From positions 113,041,552 to 113,105,551 of the forward strand of contig NC_073313.1 of the NCBI RefSeq assembly GCF_027595985.1: a DNA stretch of 64,000 nucleotides, read 5' to 3'. Below the pieces are notes generated by a model that saw nothing but the letters and a program-made list of their open reading frames with translations, was not told the origin of the DNA and searched no databases. Positions 23,409-34,204 of the stretch are shown here, piece by piece. How positions within the stretch are numbered: position 1 is the first letter of the stretch; the number at the start of each line of letters is the position of its first letter. Source of the DNA: Sorex araneus (Eukaryota; Chordata; Mammalia; Eulipotyphla; Soricidae). A program made the position numbers and the translations under genes.

Positions 23409-25305
23409 GCAATCCTTGGGAAAAATAAGATGGATGGCAACGCCTTCCCCAATCTCAAACTGTACTACAAAACAGTAGTAATTAAAACAGTATGGTATTA
23501 GAACAGAACCAGACCCGCAGGCCAATGGAACAGAGTTGAATATTGTGACACAACCTCTCAACTATATGATCACTTAATCTTTGATAGAGTAGCAGGAAAT
23601 GTGAAGTGGAGCAAGGAAAACCTTCTCAACAAATGATGCTAGGAAAACTGGACAGCTACATGGAAAAGAATGAATTCAGACCTCTACCTAATGCCAAGCA
23701 AAAAACTCAGATCAAAATGGGTTAAAGACCTCACTATCAGACCTGAATTAATAAGGTACATGGAGGAAAATGTATGCAGAACCCTCCATGACATTGAAAC
23801 TAAAAGCATCTTTAAGGATGAAGCACCACTGAACAAGCAAGTGGAAACAAATATCAAAAAATGGGACTACATTAAACTAAGGAGCTTCTGCACCTCAAAA
23901 GAAATAGTGACTAAAATATGGAAAGAGCCCACAGAATGAGAAAATATTTACCCAATACCTATCAGATTCTTCCGCCCCTCTCAGATTGTCTGGCAAGCTA
24001 CCGAGAGTATCGAGCCCGCACGGCAGAGCCTGGCAAGCTACCCGTGCGTATTGGATATGCCAAAAACAGTAACAGTAATTCTCTCCATGAGAGATGTTAC
24101 TGGTGCCCGCTCGAACAAATCGATGAGCAACGGGATGACAGTGACAGTGACTGTGACCTTAATACTAATGACAGTGACAGTGACCTATCAGATAGGGGCT
24201 TAATATCCAGGATATACAAGACACTGGTAGAACTTTACAAGAAAAAAAATCCTCCAACCCATCAAAAAATGAGGAGAATAAATGAACAGAAACTTCCACA
24301 AGAAAGAAATTCAAATGGCCAAAAGGCACATAAAAATGCTCTACATCACTAACCATCAAGGAGATGCAAATCAAAACAACAATGAAGTATAATCTTACAC
24401 CACAGAAACTGGCACACTTCAATAAGAACAACAACAACCAGTGCTGGCAAGGATGCAGGGAGAACGGGACTCTCAATCATTGTTGTTGGTAATGCCGATT
24501 GGTTCAGCCTTTGTGGAAAACAATATAGACATTCATCCAAAAGCTAGAAATTGAACTTCCATAAGACCCAGCAATACGACTCCTTGAAATATATCCCAGA
24601 GATGCAACAAAATACAGTAGAAATGGCATCTGCACTTGTATGTTTACTGTAGCACAGTTTACAATAGCCAGAATCTGAAAAAAGGCTGAGTGCCCGAGAA
24701 CACGTGACTGGTTGAAGAAACTTTGATACATCTACACAGTGGAATACTATGTAGCTATTAGAAAAGATGAAGTCATGAAATTTGCATATACGTGGATGGA
24801 CATGGAGAGTATCATGCTAAGTGAAAGAGAGGAACAGGCATGGAATGACTGCACTCATTTGTAGAATATAAAGTAGCATAATATGAGACTAACACCTAAG
24901 GACAGTAGAGATAAGGGTCACGCTATGGTTTGGAAGCCAGCTCCACGTGCTGAGGGAAAAGGCCGGTGGGATGGAGAAGGAACCACTAAGTAAATGATGA
25001 TAAAAGGGATCGCCCAGGATGGGAGATGTGTGCTGAAAGTAGACCAAGGACCAAACACAATGACCTTTAAGTATCTGTATTGCACATCATAATGCCCCAA
25101 ATTAGAGAAAGTGTAAGAAGGATCATTCCTGCCACAGAGGCAGGGAGTGTGGTGGGGTGGGGATGGCAGGTGGGACACTGGGAACAATGGTGGTGGAAAA
25201 TGTCCACTGGTGGAGGGATGGGTGTTCGAGCATTGTTTGACTGAAAAATAATCATACAAGTTTGTAAGGTATTTCACAGTGATCCAATAAAACTTCTTAA
25301 AAAAA
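23409..25305 (+). mobile_element. 5'-truncated L1 with clear TSDs
   Basis: TSD gaaagatttgtagaaa at 23393-23408 and 25306-25321, identical over 16 bp. Contains the ORF2 3' half in sense. A frame from 23670 to 23939 reads the KSKWVKDLTIRPELIRYMEE-type region, and the C-terminal MEYYVAIRKDE-type region follows near 24744-24800. The 3'UTR and A-rich tail come last. A headless RTE-type SINE sits inside at 23968-24182. ORF2 lacks its endonuclease and most of the reverse transcriptase, so the copy was dead on arrival. Confidence 0.88.
23968..24182 (+). mobile_element. Headless RTE5'-RTE3' element (chimeric SINE lacking the tRNA head)
   Basis: TSD acctatcagat at 23957-23967 and 24183-24193 interrupts the L1 ORF2. 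It starts at ctcagattgtctggcaagct without the tRNA head. It then has the RTE 5' module (ctaccgagagtatcgagccc, ggatatgccaaaaacag) and the RTE 3' module (gatgttactggtgcccgctc), with a gacagtgacagtgactgtgacc tail. Either a 5'-truncated chimeric SINE or an example of the intermediate that preceded head capture. Confidence 0.85.
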
Positions 25306-25321
25306 GAAAGATTTGTAGAAA

Positions 25322-26685
25322 TTAAACTTATCCACATACGTTTCCTAAATATGTAAAATGTATCCATAAGATTCTCTACAAAAATAAAGTTCTATATGCA
25401 AACAAACGTTGGTCATGCTACATAACCTCTGTGTCTCAAAGATATCGGGTAATCTATACTCATAGTAGACTATGGCACTTCCAAATATCAAAGGGAATAT
25501 TATTGATAACTTCATCAAGATGATAGACTTGTACTGAAAATGACCTAGGCAAATGGGTACCTATGGTTATTCTGCTATGAACCCAGATATCTCCAAATTC
25601 ATTTATTCACAGAGCATTTTCTCCCTTTTATTACTTGCTCATATAATGAGAGACTATTAATCTACAAGACATATTTGGGGACACTAAATATAGAGGTTTT
25701 AATTGAATCTACATGAAAAGAATGAAATTAGTGTTTTTCAATTATTTCCCAGTGCACACCTAGGAAGGAACTATTAATATATATTTTGTAAAACAAAATG
25801 GTAAATTGATATAATCCCTTGTAATCAGGAAGGACTTAAAATGATGGTTGGGTTCTTTAGCAAATTAATATCCTTTTCTTGTAGTCCTCTGAAACATATA
25901 TATAGATCAGGCATACAAGTCAAGAAGCTTTGAATAGAACAAAATAAACCTTCAGGTATTTTGTTTCCTTAAAGACCACTTACAAATTATTAACCTAAAT
26001 GAACAAAATTATTTCGTTTTTTTGTCCTTTAAAGTGCTCTCCTGATCTCTTGTGTTACCTAGGATTTGAGTAAGTTTCAAAACACTTGTATATTACAGTA
26101 GACTCAAGCAACTTCCTGACTCGGGCAATTTATTCATTGACACGCTGAAAAAAAGTAAGATATCATATTAGACGTTGGGCATAGAAAATAACATAGCATC
26201 TGGTTAGCTATTGCTCAGACAGAATAATATTCAAATATCAAAATGGAAATTCAGAGATTACAGAAGTTCAGCTCAGGCCTCAGACCTCTGTGGAAAGGGC
26301 TAGGGGCCCAAATAATTCTGGCACTTGACAGCAGCACAGTGAGCAGTGAGTCTGACTTTAAAGCGGTAACGCGAAGTGGAGACAATCTGTTAGATGTTCT
26401 TAACCAACAGCTTAACTGCAGTTTATTCCACCCATTTAATTGTAAAAGTCTCTGGAAGACAAACTATTCTGCACCTTTATGTACTAGATTAATTCCCAAC
26501 AACAAAACATAGTCAATACTAGAGATTCTTACCATTTAATTGAAGACTAAATGTCTCAGGTAAATATTGATAAATCTGAGTTTACATAGCCCAATAACCA
26601 CACAGGAAATACCCTGTGGGAGTTTCCATTTAAATGTGAAATTGAAGCATCAAAACGCAAAAGCTGCTTTAAAAATTGGGTGGGG
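25322..26685. other. No recognised feature
   Basis: AT-rich unique-looking sequence. An 89-codon frame at 26243-26512 has no recognisable domain. Confidence 0.4.
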
Positions 26686-26689
26686 GCAT

Positions 26690-26868
26690 TCTACCTTCAG
26701 CTATACTCAGGACTTAATCCTGACTGTGCTCACGGATTACTCCTAGTGGGCTTGGGGGACTGTATGGGGTCCAGAGGGGAACGTATAGGCTGCAGGGGAT
26801 CAAGTATGTGTTGGATGCAAGACAATCACAATCACTCTACCCCCAATTCTGTCACTCCAGCCTTTCTG
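26690..26868 (-). mobile_element. Old SOR-type SINE
   Basis: Antisense body (acggattactcctagtggg, cttgggggactgtatgggg), a decayed B box and head (gtcactccagcc at the right end). Diverged. Confidence 0.65.
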
Positions 26869-26869
26869 C

Positions 26870-27645
26870 TTTGAAGTTTTGAGTGAGGAAGAGAGAAGCA
26901 TAAAGGGAAACGAGGGAAAAATGACTACTTGAGATAAAAACAAAGGAAGGCATTCCAAAAATTGATATTTAGAAGTGAAAAACATCATTAAACAAAAAAA
27001 TTATGTTTGTGCTTAATTAAACAAAAAAATTATAATTTCAAAAAAATTATGAAAGCTATTGTGCTTTCAAACATAGATTTTTACATCGTGTCATTTATTT
27101 CAAAATGATCACTTTCCCCTTGTCTGTTCTTAGTTTCACAGACAACTTTCCAAAATATTCCATAAAAGGTCACACTCTGCTTATCACTTGTCAAAGTTGT
27201 TACAAAAAGAAAAATAACATAGGATACATTGTGGTCAAAGAAATATAGTGTAGTACTCCAATGAGCCAGAAGAACATGATAGGCTTTAGATTAAAGTTTA
27301 TGGACTGAGATTATAACTGATTACAACTTATTGAAAATTCACATATTCAGGTAGTATGTCTTATTTTTTTTAAAGTAATGTAATAATATTGTTATTTGTT
27401 CAGCTATTAATTAGGCTGATTGAATTGGGCATGAACTCCACTGTAGGATTACATAGCCTGAGGTAGTTTAGGTTTATTAGGTTACTCCCGTCACAGTACT
27501 CCCATTTCTCTGTGCTTATTTGTAACTTCTTAGTGTTCTGTTGACTTGTAAATATTGTTTTTCTCTTCTCCTTTAGTCCTTTGCATAGTTTATTCAGAGC
27601 CATGTCCTTTTTGTATGGACACAGGAAGACTTAGCAAATGCCATG
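26870..27645. other. No recognised feature
   Basis: AT-rich. A 67-codon minus-strand frame at 27400-27603 shows no domain. Confidence 0.4.
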
Positions 27646-27649
27646 TTTT

Positions 27650-28478
27650 TGTAACCTGGGAGTCATTTGACTCTACATATTTTCCTCCTGGGCATCTGTT
27701 CTAAGCCTCAGCTGCCCTTACTTCCTAGCACCCCCAAAAGCAGGGTCCCGTCGAGGCATGGGACGGACCCAGGGCAAACGGTGAGTTGTATGCTACCCTG
27801 GCATCAAGATGAGCCTGGCCAAAGTGCCTAATGCTTAACTATAAGTTAAGAGCTTGATCATGGACAAATGTTGTCATGATCCAAGCAGTGATAGCTAGAT
27901 TTGGACCCTGCTAGGGTGAGGAATGATTAATCTGGCCTGAGTGCTGTGGTCTGAGCCTATGGCAAGATGTTGCCAGGAGAGCTGCCTTGTAAGTCTCAAT
28001 GTATCTCTTGCTATGTCCATACAAAAACAACTAGTATTAAGATGTTAATGAGTGTTTGGACTGAGGAAAGGAGAAAAACACCTTAAGAGTCAGGAAGGAC
28101 TTTGGAATGCCCCTAGGTTGTGTTCCCTTTGAACCTGACAGCCCTCAGGAAGGGTTTTCTGATGATGATTTGCTACCTGGCAGTGTGTAACCTGGGGCCA
28201 AGGGCGAGAGGAAAAAGGGAGGAGAGAGACAAGAGAAGCGAGAGAGGCTGCAGTAGATCTAGAGAGAGGATGGAGCTGGGAGTGCGGGAGATGAGAAAGA
28301 TGGAAGAGTGAATAAACGGTAACTAATCAGCAACCAGCTTGGTCCTCGTTCTTCCTTTGCCTGTCCTTGGCCAACAGCTGTCCCGATCCAGCCCATACAC
28401 AGATGTTCCAGAGCACCGAACGCGGGTGGTGAGACAGAGCCGCCCAGAGAGCCCCTTGGCGAGCTTTAGTTTTTTACA
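27650..28478 (+). mobile_element. Solo LTR-like element (family shared with 63439-64000)
   Basis: A GC-richer block of about 0.8 kb. Near its 3' end a polyadenylation signal (gaataaa, about 28310) is followed by aatcagcaaccagcttggtc, and the reverse complement of the window's right end (63560-63600) carries the same order of words. A purine-rich tract (gaggaaaaagggaggagaga) precedes the signal in both. The apparent end is ttttttaca, close to a CA terminus. The 5' boundary and TSD are not resolved. Orientation is plus, from the polyadenylation signal. No retroviral coding sequence adjoins it. Confidence 0.6.
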
Positions 28479-28483
28479 CTCCA

Positions 28484-28712
28484 CATCACTTTTTTTTTCA
28501 GCTGAATCACCATGAGATATAGTTACAAAGCTTTCATGTTTGAGATTCAGCCATACAATGATGGAACACCCATCCCTCCACCAGTGCACATTTTCCACCA
28601 CCAATGTCCCCAGTATCCCTCCCTGTATGCGCCCCCCACACACACACATCCCAGACCTCTATGGCAGACAATTTTCCCAATACTCACTCTCTAATTTTGG
28701 GCGTTATGTTTT
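28484..28712 (-). mobile_element. L1 3'UTR, minus strand
   Basis: Antisense poly(A), then tttcatgtttgagattcagc, catccctccaccagtgcac and ctctaattttgggcgttatg. Abruptly truncated. Family B is inserted at its end. Confidence 0.75.
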
Positions 28713-29341
28713 TTTCTTAAATTTATTTTATTGAATCACCATGTGGAAAGTTACAAAGTTCTCAGGCTTCTGTCTCAGTTATACAATGCTCAAACACCCG
28801 TCCTTTCACCAGTGCCCATATTCCACAACCAAAAAAACCCCAGTATACCTCCCACCCCCACCCTCCCACCCCCGCCTGCATAACTGATAAATTTCACTTC
28901 ATTTTCTTTTACCCTGATTACATTCCATATTTAAACACAAAACTCACTATTGTTGTTGGGGTTTCAGCACACAACTTGTTGTTGGAGTTTACCCCCCCAA
29001 AATACGGCCCTACTGACAAGGAAGTATTTGATAATTAATTTTCCACTGATGAGAATGAAGAGATAAACCGTGGCTGCACGGTTTAGGATTTCTGCATTTT
29101 AGTAATTAAGCCCAGGGAGATTTATGTTGGAAATTGCATCATTTCCCTTCCTGGGGCAGCATGGGCCAAAGGCTTAGTTCACAGTCTGGAGACATGGCTG
29201 CAAGCACTTGCTGGTACCAGAAATAGTGTAGCTGGCTCTGGATCTTGGTCGTTCAGCAGCAAATTGGCCGTGCAAAAGCATGGCCACCCGGGTCAAATAT
29301 CTGTGGAGCGCGAGCCAGTATTGGCCCTGGCCCGAGACTCT
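28713..29341 (-). mobile_element. ORF-less L1-mobilised element (family B), minus strand
   Basis: TSDs gggcgttatgtttt (about 28699-28712) and gggtattatgtttt (29342-29355). Same architecture as 12489-13061: antisense poly(A), an L1-like 3' part (cctttcaccagtgcccatat, cactattgttg), and the 5' part with cttcctggggcagcatgggc and catggccacccgggtcaaat. Contains a duplicated hairpin-like tgttgttgggg word near 28949-28985. No coding frame. Confidence 0.83.
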
Positions 29342-29355
29342 GGGTATTATGTTTT

Positions 29356-29990
29356 CTCAAAATTTCTCACCACCATTCAAGCCTTCCTGCCAGAGGCAGA
29401 TGGTAGATAATTTATTATCCATTGCTCATATTGAATTTCACAAGAGTTCACATGGCCGTGACTGTAAATGTAAATTTCTTGATTGCAAAAGGTTGGTTTC
29501 CAGAGACATCGCTGTATGGCATTAATCCATTTTGGGATTCAATTAGGAGTCTCTGGGCCAGGGCTGTTGGTGCGCTAAAATGGCACCTGGAGGCAAGTTG
29601 TGGGCATGACAGCCAATCTGTTGGGTGGGTGGGGACTCGGGAAGGGACAGCCCAGGTCCACTGGTGCCATGCGTCCTTAAGATTCAGTCCTGGAACCCAC
29701 ATACCTGGGCCTTGCTTGTTGAAGCTCTGGTCACTGGGATTCCATTTGGAATAGGCAGGGAGACTGTACCTGCTCCATCTGGGGTGCCCCAGTGAAATTG
29801 GCCAGGTATGGGGCCCAGAGAGATCTCCAGTTCTGTGGTGTCTTCCAGGACTTGTTGCTGTGTCTCTGGGCTAGGGCTATTGGTGCGCTAAGATGGAGCC
29901 TGGAGGCAAATTGTGGGTGTGGCAGCCAGTCTGCTGTGTGGGTGGGGACCCAGGGAGGGACTCAGGTAGTATATTTTAGAGTGAAGATTG
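29356..29990. repeat. Tandem pair, period about 312 bp
   Basis: The block ctctgggccagggctgttgg..gggaagggac (29552-29648) recurs as ctctgggctagggctattgg..gggagggac (29864-29961). GC-rich with gtgcgctaaRatgg and ggtgggtggggac in both. Adjacent to a truncated L1 3'UTR and a family B copy. Probably 5'UTR-type monomers of an L1-related element. Strand not assigned with confidence. Confidence 0.6.
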
Positions 29991-30514
29991 TAACTATTGA
30001 AATATTCCTTTCCAAAATAACAAATATTTTTTATTTAGTCAATATTGAGTTTATGTTGATTTACAATACTGTGCATATTTTCTAAAATATATACTAAGTA
30101 TATTTTTCATGTCTATATTAAAGAATTTTATTAACCCTTTAAACCCCACTTTGTTTTTAGTATAATGCATAATCTGAAAATATCTAGAAACATAACCTTT
30201 GCTTCTGAACCAACTATAATAAAAGACTCATTCCCAACTTGTTTTTCAAGACCACGTTCTTCCTTATACATGTATCTCACTTGCTTTTCTCTATGTATCT
30301 TCACTGGCTTTTTTCCACTCTGAAGAAGACTGAAGAAGACTGTGTTCTCTCTTAAATACAGACTTTTTCCTCTTTATTTCTCCTAATGACCTTCTAAGTA
30401 AGTTTCATTAACAAAAATCTTGCTACACACACACACACACACAGCACATCCCTTGTTTACAGTCCCTGTAAAGAAACCCATTAGAAAAATTGTACATCAT
30501 ACTGAAGATTCTTT
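29991..30514. other. AT-rich stretch with a short (CA)n at about 30426-30442
   Basis: A (ca) run of about 8-9 units, and a short tgaagaagac duplication near 30325-30345. Nothing else seen. Confidence 0.5.
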
Positions 30515-30870
30515 TAATAATGTTATTAAAGTGCCATTATTTACAAAGTTACTTATAGCTGAGTATTAGGCAAATCATAATTTAACACCAATTTCTCTAC
30601 CAGTGTCAATCCCCTCCACCAGATTCCCTCCCAACTACAACCCCCACTTTCAGAGATCATTTCTATAGTTACATGATGAAGATTTCTAAGATAAGTTGAA
30701 GCAGATTTGTAAAGCAAAAATAGAGCTTACCCATTAGATATTACTTCAAGATATTTCTTCTCACACCCTTTGGATCATATTTTAAGTGCATTCTTCTACT
30801 ATCCTTATTTTTCCAGTTTGGGTTTCACCTTTTCAGGGTTTCTTCTCTTTCCGTTCCTTTATTAGGTGAT
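30515..30870 (-). mobile_element. Old L1 3'UTR, minus strand
   Basis: Antisense words acaaagttacttatagctga, accagtgtcaatcccctcca and caactacaacccccac match the older L1 subfamily 3'UTR at 15490-15620. Confidence 0.6.
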
Positions 30871-30904
30871 ATGTGATTGTCACATCCAGGAACTTTATTG
30901 ATTT

Positions 30905-31072
30905 TGTTTTGGGAACACACCTGGCAATGTTCAGGGGTTATTCCCAGGGTTTTTTTGCTGAAGGATCACTGCTGGGTGGGGCTGGGGGACTACAATGGAG
31001 TGCCAGGTATAGAAATCGGGTTAGCCACATGCAAGGCAAGCACCTTATCTGCTATCTCTCCAACCCAAATCC
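30905..31072 (-). mobile_element. Old SOR-type SINE
   Basis: Antisense body (gaacacacctggcaatgttc, ggggctgggggactacaatg), B-box region and head (ccacatgcaaggcaagcacc, tctctccaaccc). Diverged. Confidence 0.72.
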
Positions 31073-31579
31073 CAAAAAATTTTGAATTCACAAATTCACA
31101 CAGAAAACATACTAGCAAAAGTCCTCGAGTTGTTTGTCATCTCTATAAGGTATCAACTTTGATTATTGGCAGCATTATGTCCCAATGTCTACAACTTTTA
31201 CCAACTTCTACAGCCCTGGTTACCACTGAGAATTGCTAAGGAACCACACTACTCCAAATAAAACTTTTACTATCCTGTGTGAATAATCACAGTAGTGACA
31301 AAATGTCATTGGCTAAAAAGTGAATTTCACACTGACACATAATTGTTAACAAATGTTGGTTATTGTTTACATTGTTATTTTGGTTATTAGTATTTAGTTT
31401 ATAGACTCTCACTGAACATAGTCCTCTATCTATTCCAATGATAATATGAATAAATGGAAAACACTTCAGTGTATAAGTGTAAAACAGTCACAAACTTAAA
31501 AAAAATCTTCTTTTATAGGAAAATGGTTTCAATATGGCATTTGTTAAAATCTTTCCTTACTTTTTAAGTTAAATTTATA
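31073..31579. other. No recognised feature
   Basis: AT-rich, unique-looking. Confidence 0.4.
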
Positions 31580-31960
31580 TAATTAAAGAATTATGATTTG
31601 AAAAGTTATCAGCAATTGAATTTTAGGCATAAAATATTTCAGCATCAATCCCACCAGTGTTAGCTACCATACTTCAGTGTTTCCATAATTCAGCCTCCTA
31701 CACCTCATCACCCATTCCTGCTTACCACCTTGATGGGGACATTACAAAGTTCAGTGTTTGCAGTTTAAATCTCATGTTTTCAATGCTGTTGCAAACTTTC
31801 TTTAAGGAAATTTCATCGTAGGCATTTGTAGTCTCTTTATCCTCTGGATATATCCAGTGCAGCCATTCTCAAATAGTAAATTGGCACAAACACCATCCGT
31901 CTATATTCTGTGTTCTTCAAGAAAAGGGTATCATTTTTTTACCTTTTGAGAGAAATAAAA
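31580..31960 (-). mobile_element. Old L1 3'UTR, minus strand
   Basis: Antisense older-subfamily 3'UTR (gcatcaatcccaccagtgtt, ttgatggggacattacaaag, tcatgttttcaatgctgttg). Collinear with 15490-15800. Confidence 0.6.
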
Positions 31961-32164
31961 GTATAGCAATTATTGAGTGAGCTCTTTGTAATCAATGAAT
32001 GAGTAAATATTGATACTTTGAATCTGTGTTCCAAAGATGTTGACTAATCAGAGATGTTGACTAATCTTTACTTTATCCCTTAGTTTGCGCAGACCATCAC
32101 CAATTCTGAGCAAGCTGCAAACCCTCAACAAAACAATTTTTTTAATAAGAGTGGTATGGTAACT

Positions 32165-32450
32165 TAATTATTATTTTATTGCATCACCACAAGATACAGA
32201 ATTACACTCTCTGTCTATTTCCTTTTGGGCATTGTAGTTTGCAATACAGATACTGAAAGGTTATATCATGACTATCCCTTTACCTACTTTCAACACTCAG
32301 TTCTTTTCTTATAAACTTTTATTGAAAAACCATGGGATAGTTACAAGCTTTCATGTCTGGGTAACAATCATGCAATGATCAAACAGTTCTTGTTCAGAGT
32401 GATCATTTCTAAATATTCTTGTCATACTGTGCCCTCTCTATCCTAATTGC
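32165..32450 (-). mobile_element. Two L1 3'UTR fragments, minus strand
   Basis: 32165-32310 holds two non-adjacent 3'UTR pieces fused (attgcatcaccacaagatac then ttttgggcattgtagtttgc). 32311-32450 is a second copy start (cttttattgaaaaaccatgg, acaagctttcatgtctgggt). Both truncated. Confidence 0.6.
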
Positions 32451-32574
32451 CTTTAATCCCCTACACACTTCTGACAAGCTTTCCACCATTGATCTGTTCT
32501 TCAAAAACCATATTTTATAAGAAAAAGAAACCAGATTTCTCACTCATCATTTTTTTCTCTACAGTCACTTTCAT

Positions 32575-33090
32575 GGAGAAGAGCCTTGAGCATGGCTGTG
32601 GCTAGGTTCCAGAGGTCTTCACACATGAAGGTAATGGCATAGAAACCCAGGTGTGTGGGACCTGGGGCTGAGACCTCCAAGCCTGCTCGGATCGGGACTG
32701 GACCTCTTCCACCCAGATTTCCCATTTTCCAGTAGCTAGGAGGTCACACCCAGGGACTGCCCCCAGCACCGTGTAATCCCACCAATGGCCAACATACAGA
32801 GACTTAAAACCAAGCTCCCGGAAGCTGACATCTTATAGCCTACTTCTCCCTCTGGGAAAGCCTGGCAAGCTACCAAGAGTTTCCTGCCCACATGGGAAAG
32901 CCTCACAAACTCCCCATGGTGTATTCATATGCCCAAACCAATAACAATGCTGAGTCTCATTCCCCTGATCCTGAAAGAGCCTCCAATAGGGCATTGTTGT
33001 GAAGGACAAGTAAAGAGAGGCTTTTAAAATCTCAGGCCTAGGACGAATGGAGACATTACTGAGACTGCTTGAGAAATTTGAAGATCAACG

Positions 33091-33140
<50 letters not shown>
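32575..33140 (+). mobile_element. RTE-derived element, class II, with 5' inversion
   Basis: Same deletion class as 19946-20477 (aaaatctcaggccta then ggacgaatggagacattact). The first about 44 bp (32575-32618; ccttgagcatggctgtggct) is the reverse complement of the same region of the 19946 copy (about 20056-20095). Sense orientation resumes at acacatgaagg. This is the signature of twin-primed reverse transcription. The 3' tail has expanded to a pure (GAT)n of about 48 bp at 33092-33139. TSD acagtcactttcat at 32561-32574 and 33141-33154. Confidence 0.85.
33092..33139 (+). repeat. (GAT)n tail microsatellite
   Basis: About 16 perfect GAT units directly after the RTE 3' end (gaagatcaacgg), so it is the expanded tail of the RTE derivative. 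The poly-Met and poly-His open frames are artefacts. Confidence 0.95.
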
Positions 33141-33141
<1 letters not shown>

Positions 33142-33154
33142 CAGTCACTTTCAT

Positions 33155-33411
33155 GGGCTGGAGCGATAGCACAGCACGTAGGGCATCTTCCTTGCAGATG
33201 GCCGACCCGGGTTCGATTCCTCCATCCCTCTTGGGGAGCCTGGCAAGCTACCAAGAGTATCCCGCCTGCAGGGCAGAGCCTGGCAAGCTACCTGTGGCAT
33301 ATTTGATATGCCAAAAACTGTAACAACAAGACTCACAATGGAGACGTTAGTAGTGCCTGCTCAAGCAAATGGATGAAAAATGGGACGACAGTGCTACAGT
33401 GCCACAGTTCT
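33155..33411 (+). mobile_element. Chimeric tRNA-RTE SINE, near-intact
   Basis: The most complete copy. tRNA head: ggctggagcgatagcacagc, B box GGTTCGATTCC. RTE 5' module: ctggcaagctaccaagagta, tttgatatgccaaaaactg. RTE 3' module: gtgcctgctcaagcaaatgg. Tail: cagtgctacagtgccacag. TSD acagtcactttcat at 33141-33154 and 33412-33425, identical and shared with the RTE derivative immediately upstream. Confidence 0.92.
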
Positions 33412-33524
33412 ACAGTCACTTTCATAACACAGGAAATGATAAGATCTCTGTTCCTGTACAGGTCCTTGATTGAGATTGAGACTTTTAATCCTCTACTTAA
33501 TTAATTTGTTTGCACTCTTGTTTT

Positions 33525-33820
33525 TTGTTGTTCAGGGACCATATCTGGTGGTTCTCAAAGGCTAATTTTTGCTTAGGTCTTCAGGGGTGCTCCTAGTGAT
33601 GTTTGGGGTTCCATATGTTACTAGAGACTACAGAATGTAAAGTTTGTGCTCCATCAGATTGATCTATCTTCCCAGCTTTATTTTTTGGAGAGTGATGAAT
33701 ATATTTCGAAGTATATTTGCCATACCTAGTGGATCTCAGAGCTTCCCCTGGCTCCATCCTTTGGGTTCGCTCCAGGGCCACACTTGTGGTGATATGTGGT
33801 ACCTGAGATACCTCATCTTT
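33525..33820 (-). mobile_element. Two old SOR-type SINE fragments
   Basis: 33525-33680: antisense body (ggaccatatctggtggttct, cttcaggggtgctcctagtg) to head remnant (tctatcttcccagc). 33700-33820: a second, more decayed body (gccatacctagtggatctca, ctccagggccacacttgtgg). Confidence 0.55.
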
Positions 33821-33959
33821 CCAACTTTTTTGGTTTTTATTAATTAGAAAATATTTATGAAGCATAGTGGTAACTTCAGCATGGCATCTGTTTGGATCAG
33901 CCTTAGAATTTATTCGAACACTCAAGAACTGGGAGACTTCAAGCAGGTTGTTCTACATT

Positions 33960-34200
33960 TTTGCATCTGTCCTATGATTTGAGAAGCTGCATAGTATTTC
34001 ATTATATATATTGTATAGTATTTCATTTTATATATATGTGTGTGTGTTGCATCTTCATAGTCTACTCATATATCTTTGGACACTTACGATTATTCCATAT
34101 TTTAGCTACTAAGTGCTGCAATGAATAATGGTGTGCATATGCCCTTTTGAAAGAACACTTTTTGTCCTCTAGGTCCAGATATCCAGAAGGGACATTTCTT
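33960..34200 (-). mobile_element. L1 ORF2 C-terminal fragment, minus strand
   Basis: Antisense late ORF2 (gctgcatagtatttcattat, ctaagtgctgcaatgaataa, ggtgtgcatatgcccttttg), with an internal local duplication of tatagtatttcattttata. Confidence 0.65.
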
Positions 34201-34204
34201 TAAA

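Noticed and set aside
33024..33323. Frames encoding poly-His or poly-Met
   Set aside because: They are the (GAT)n tail of the RTE derivative read in two frames; no gene.
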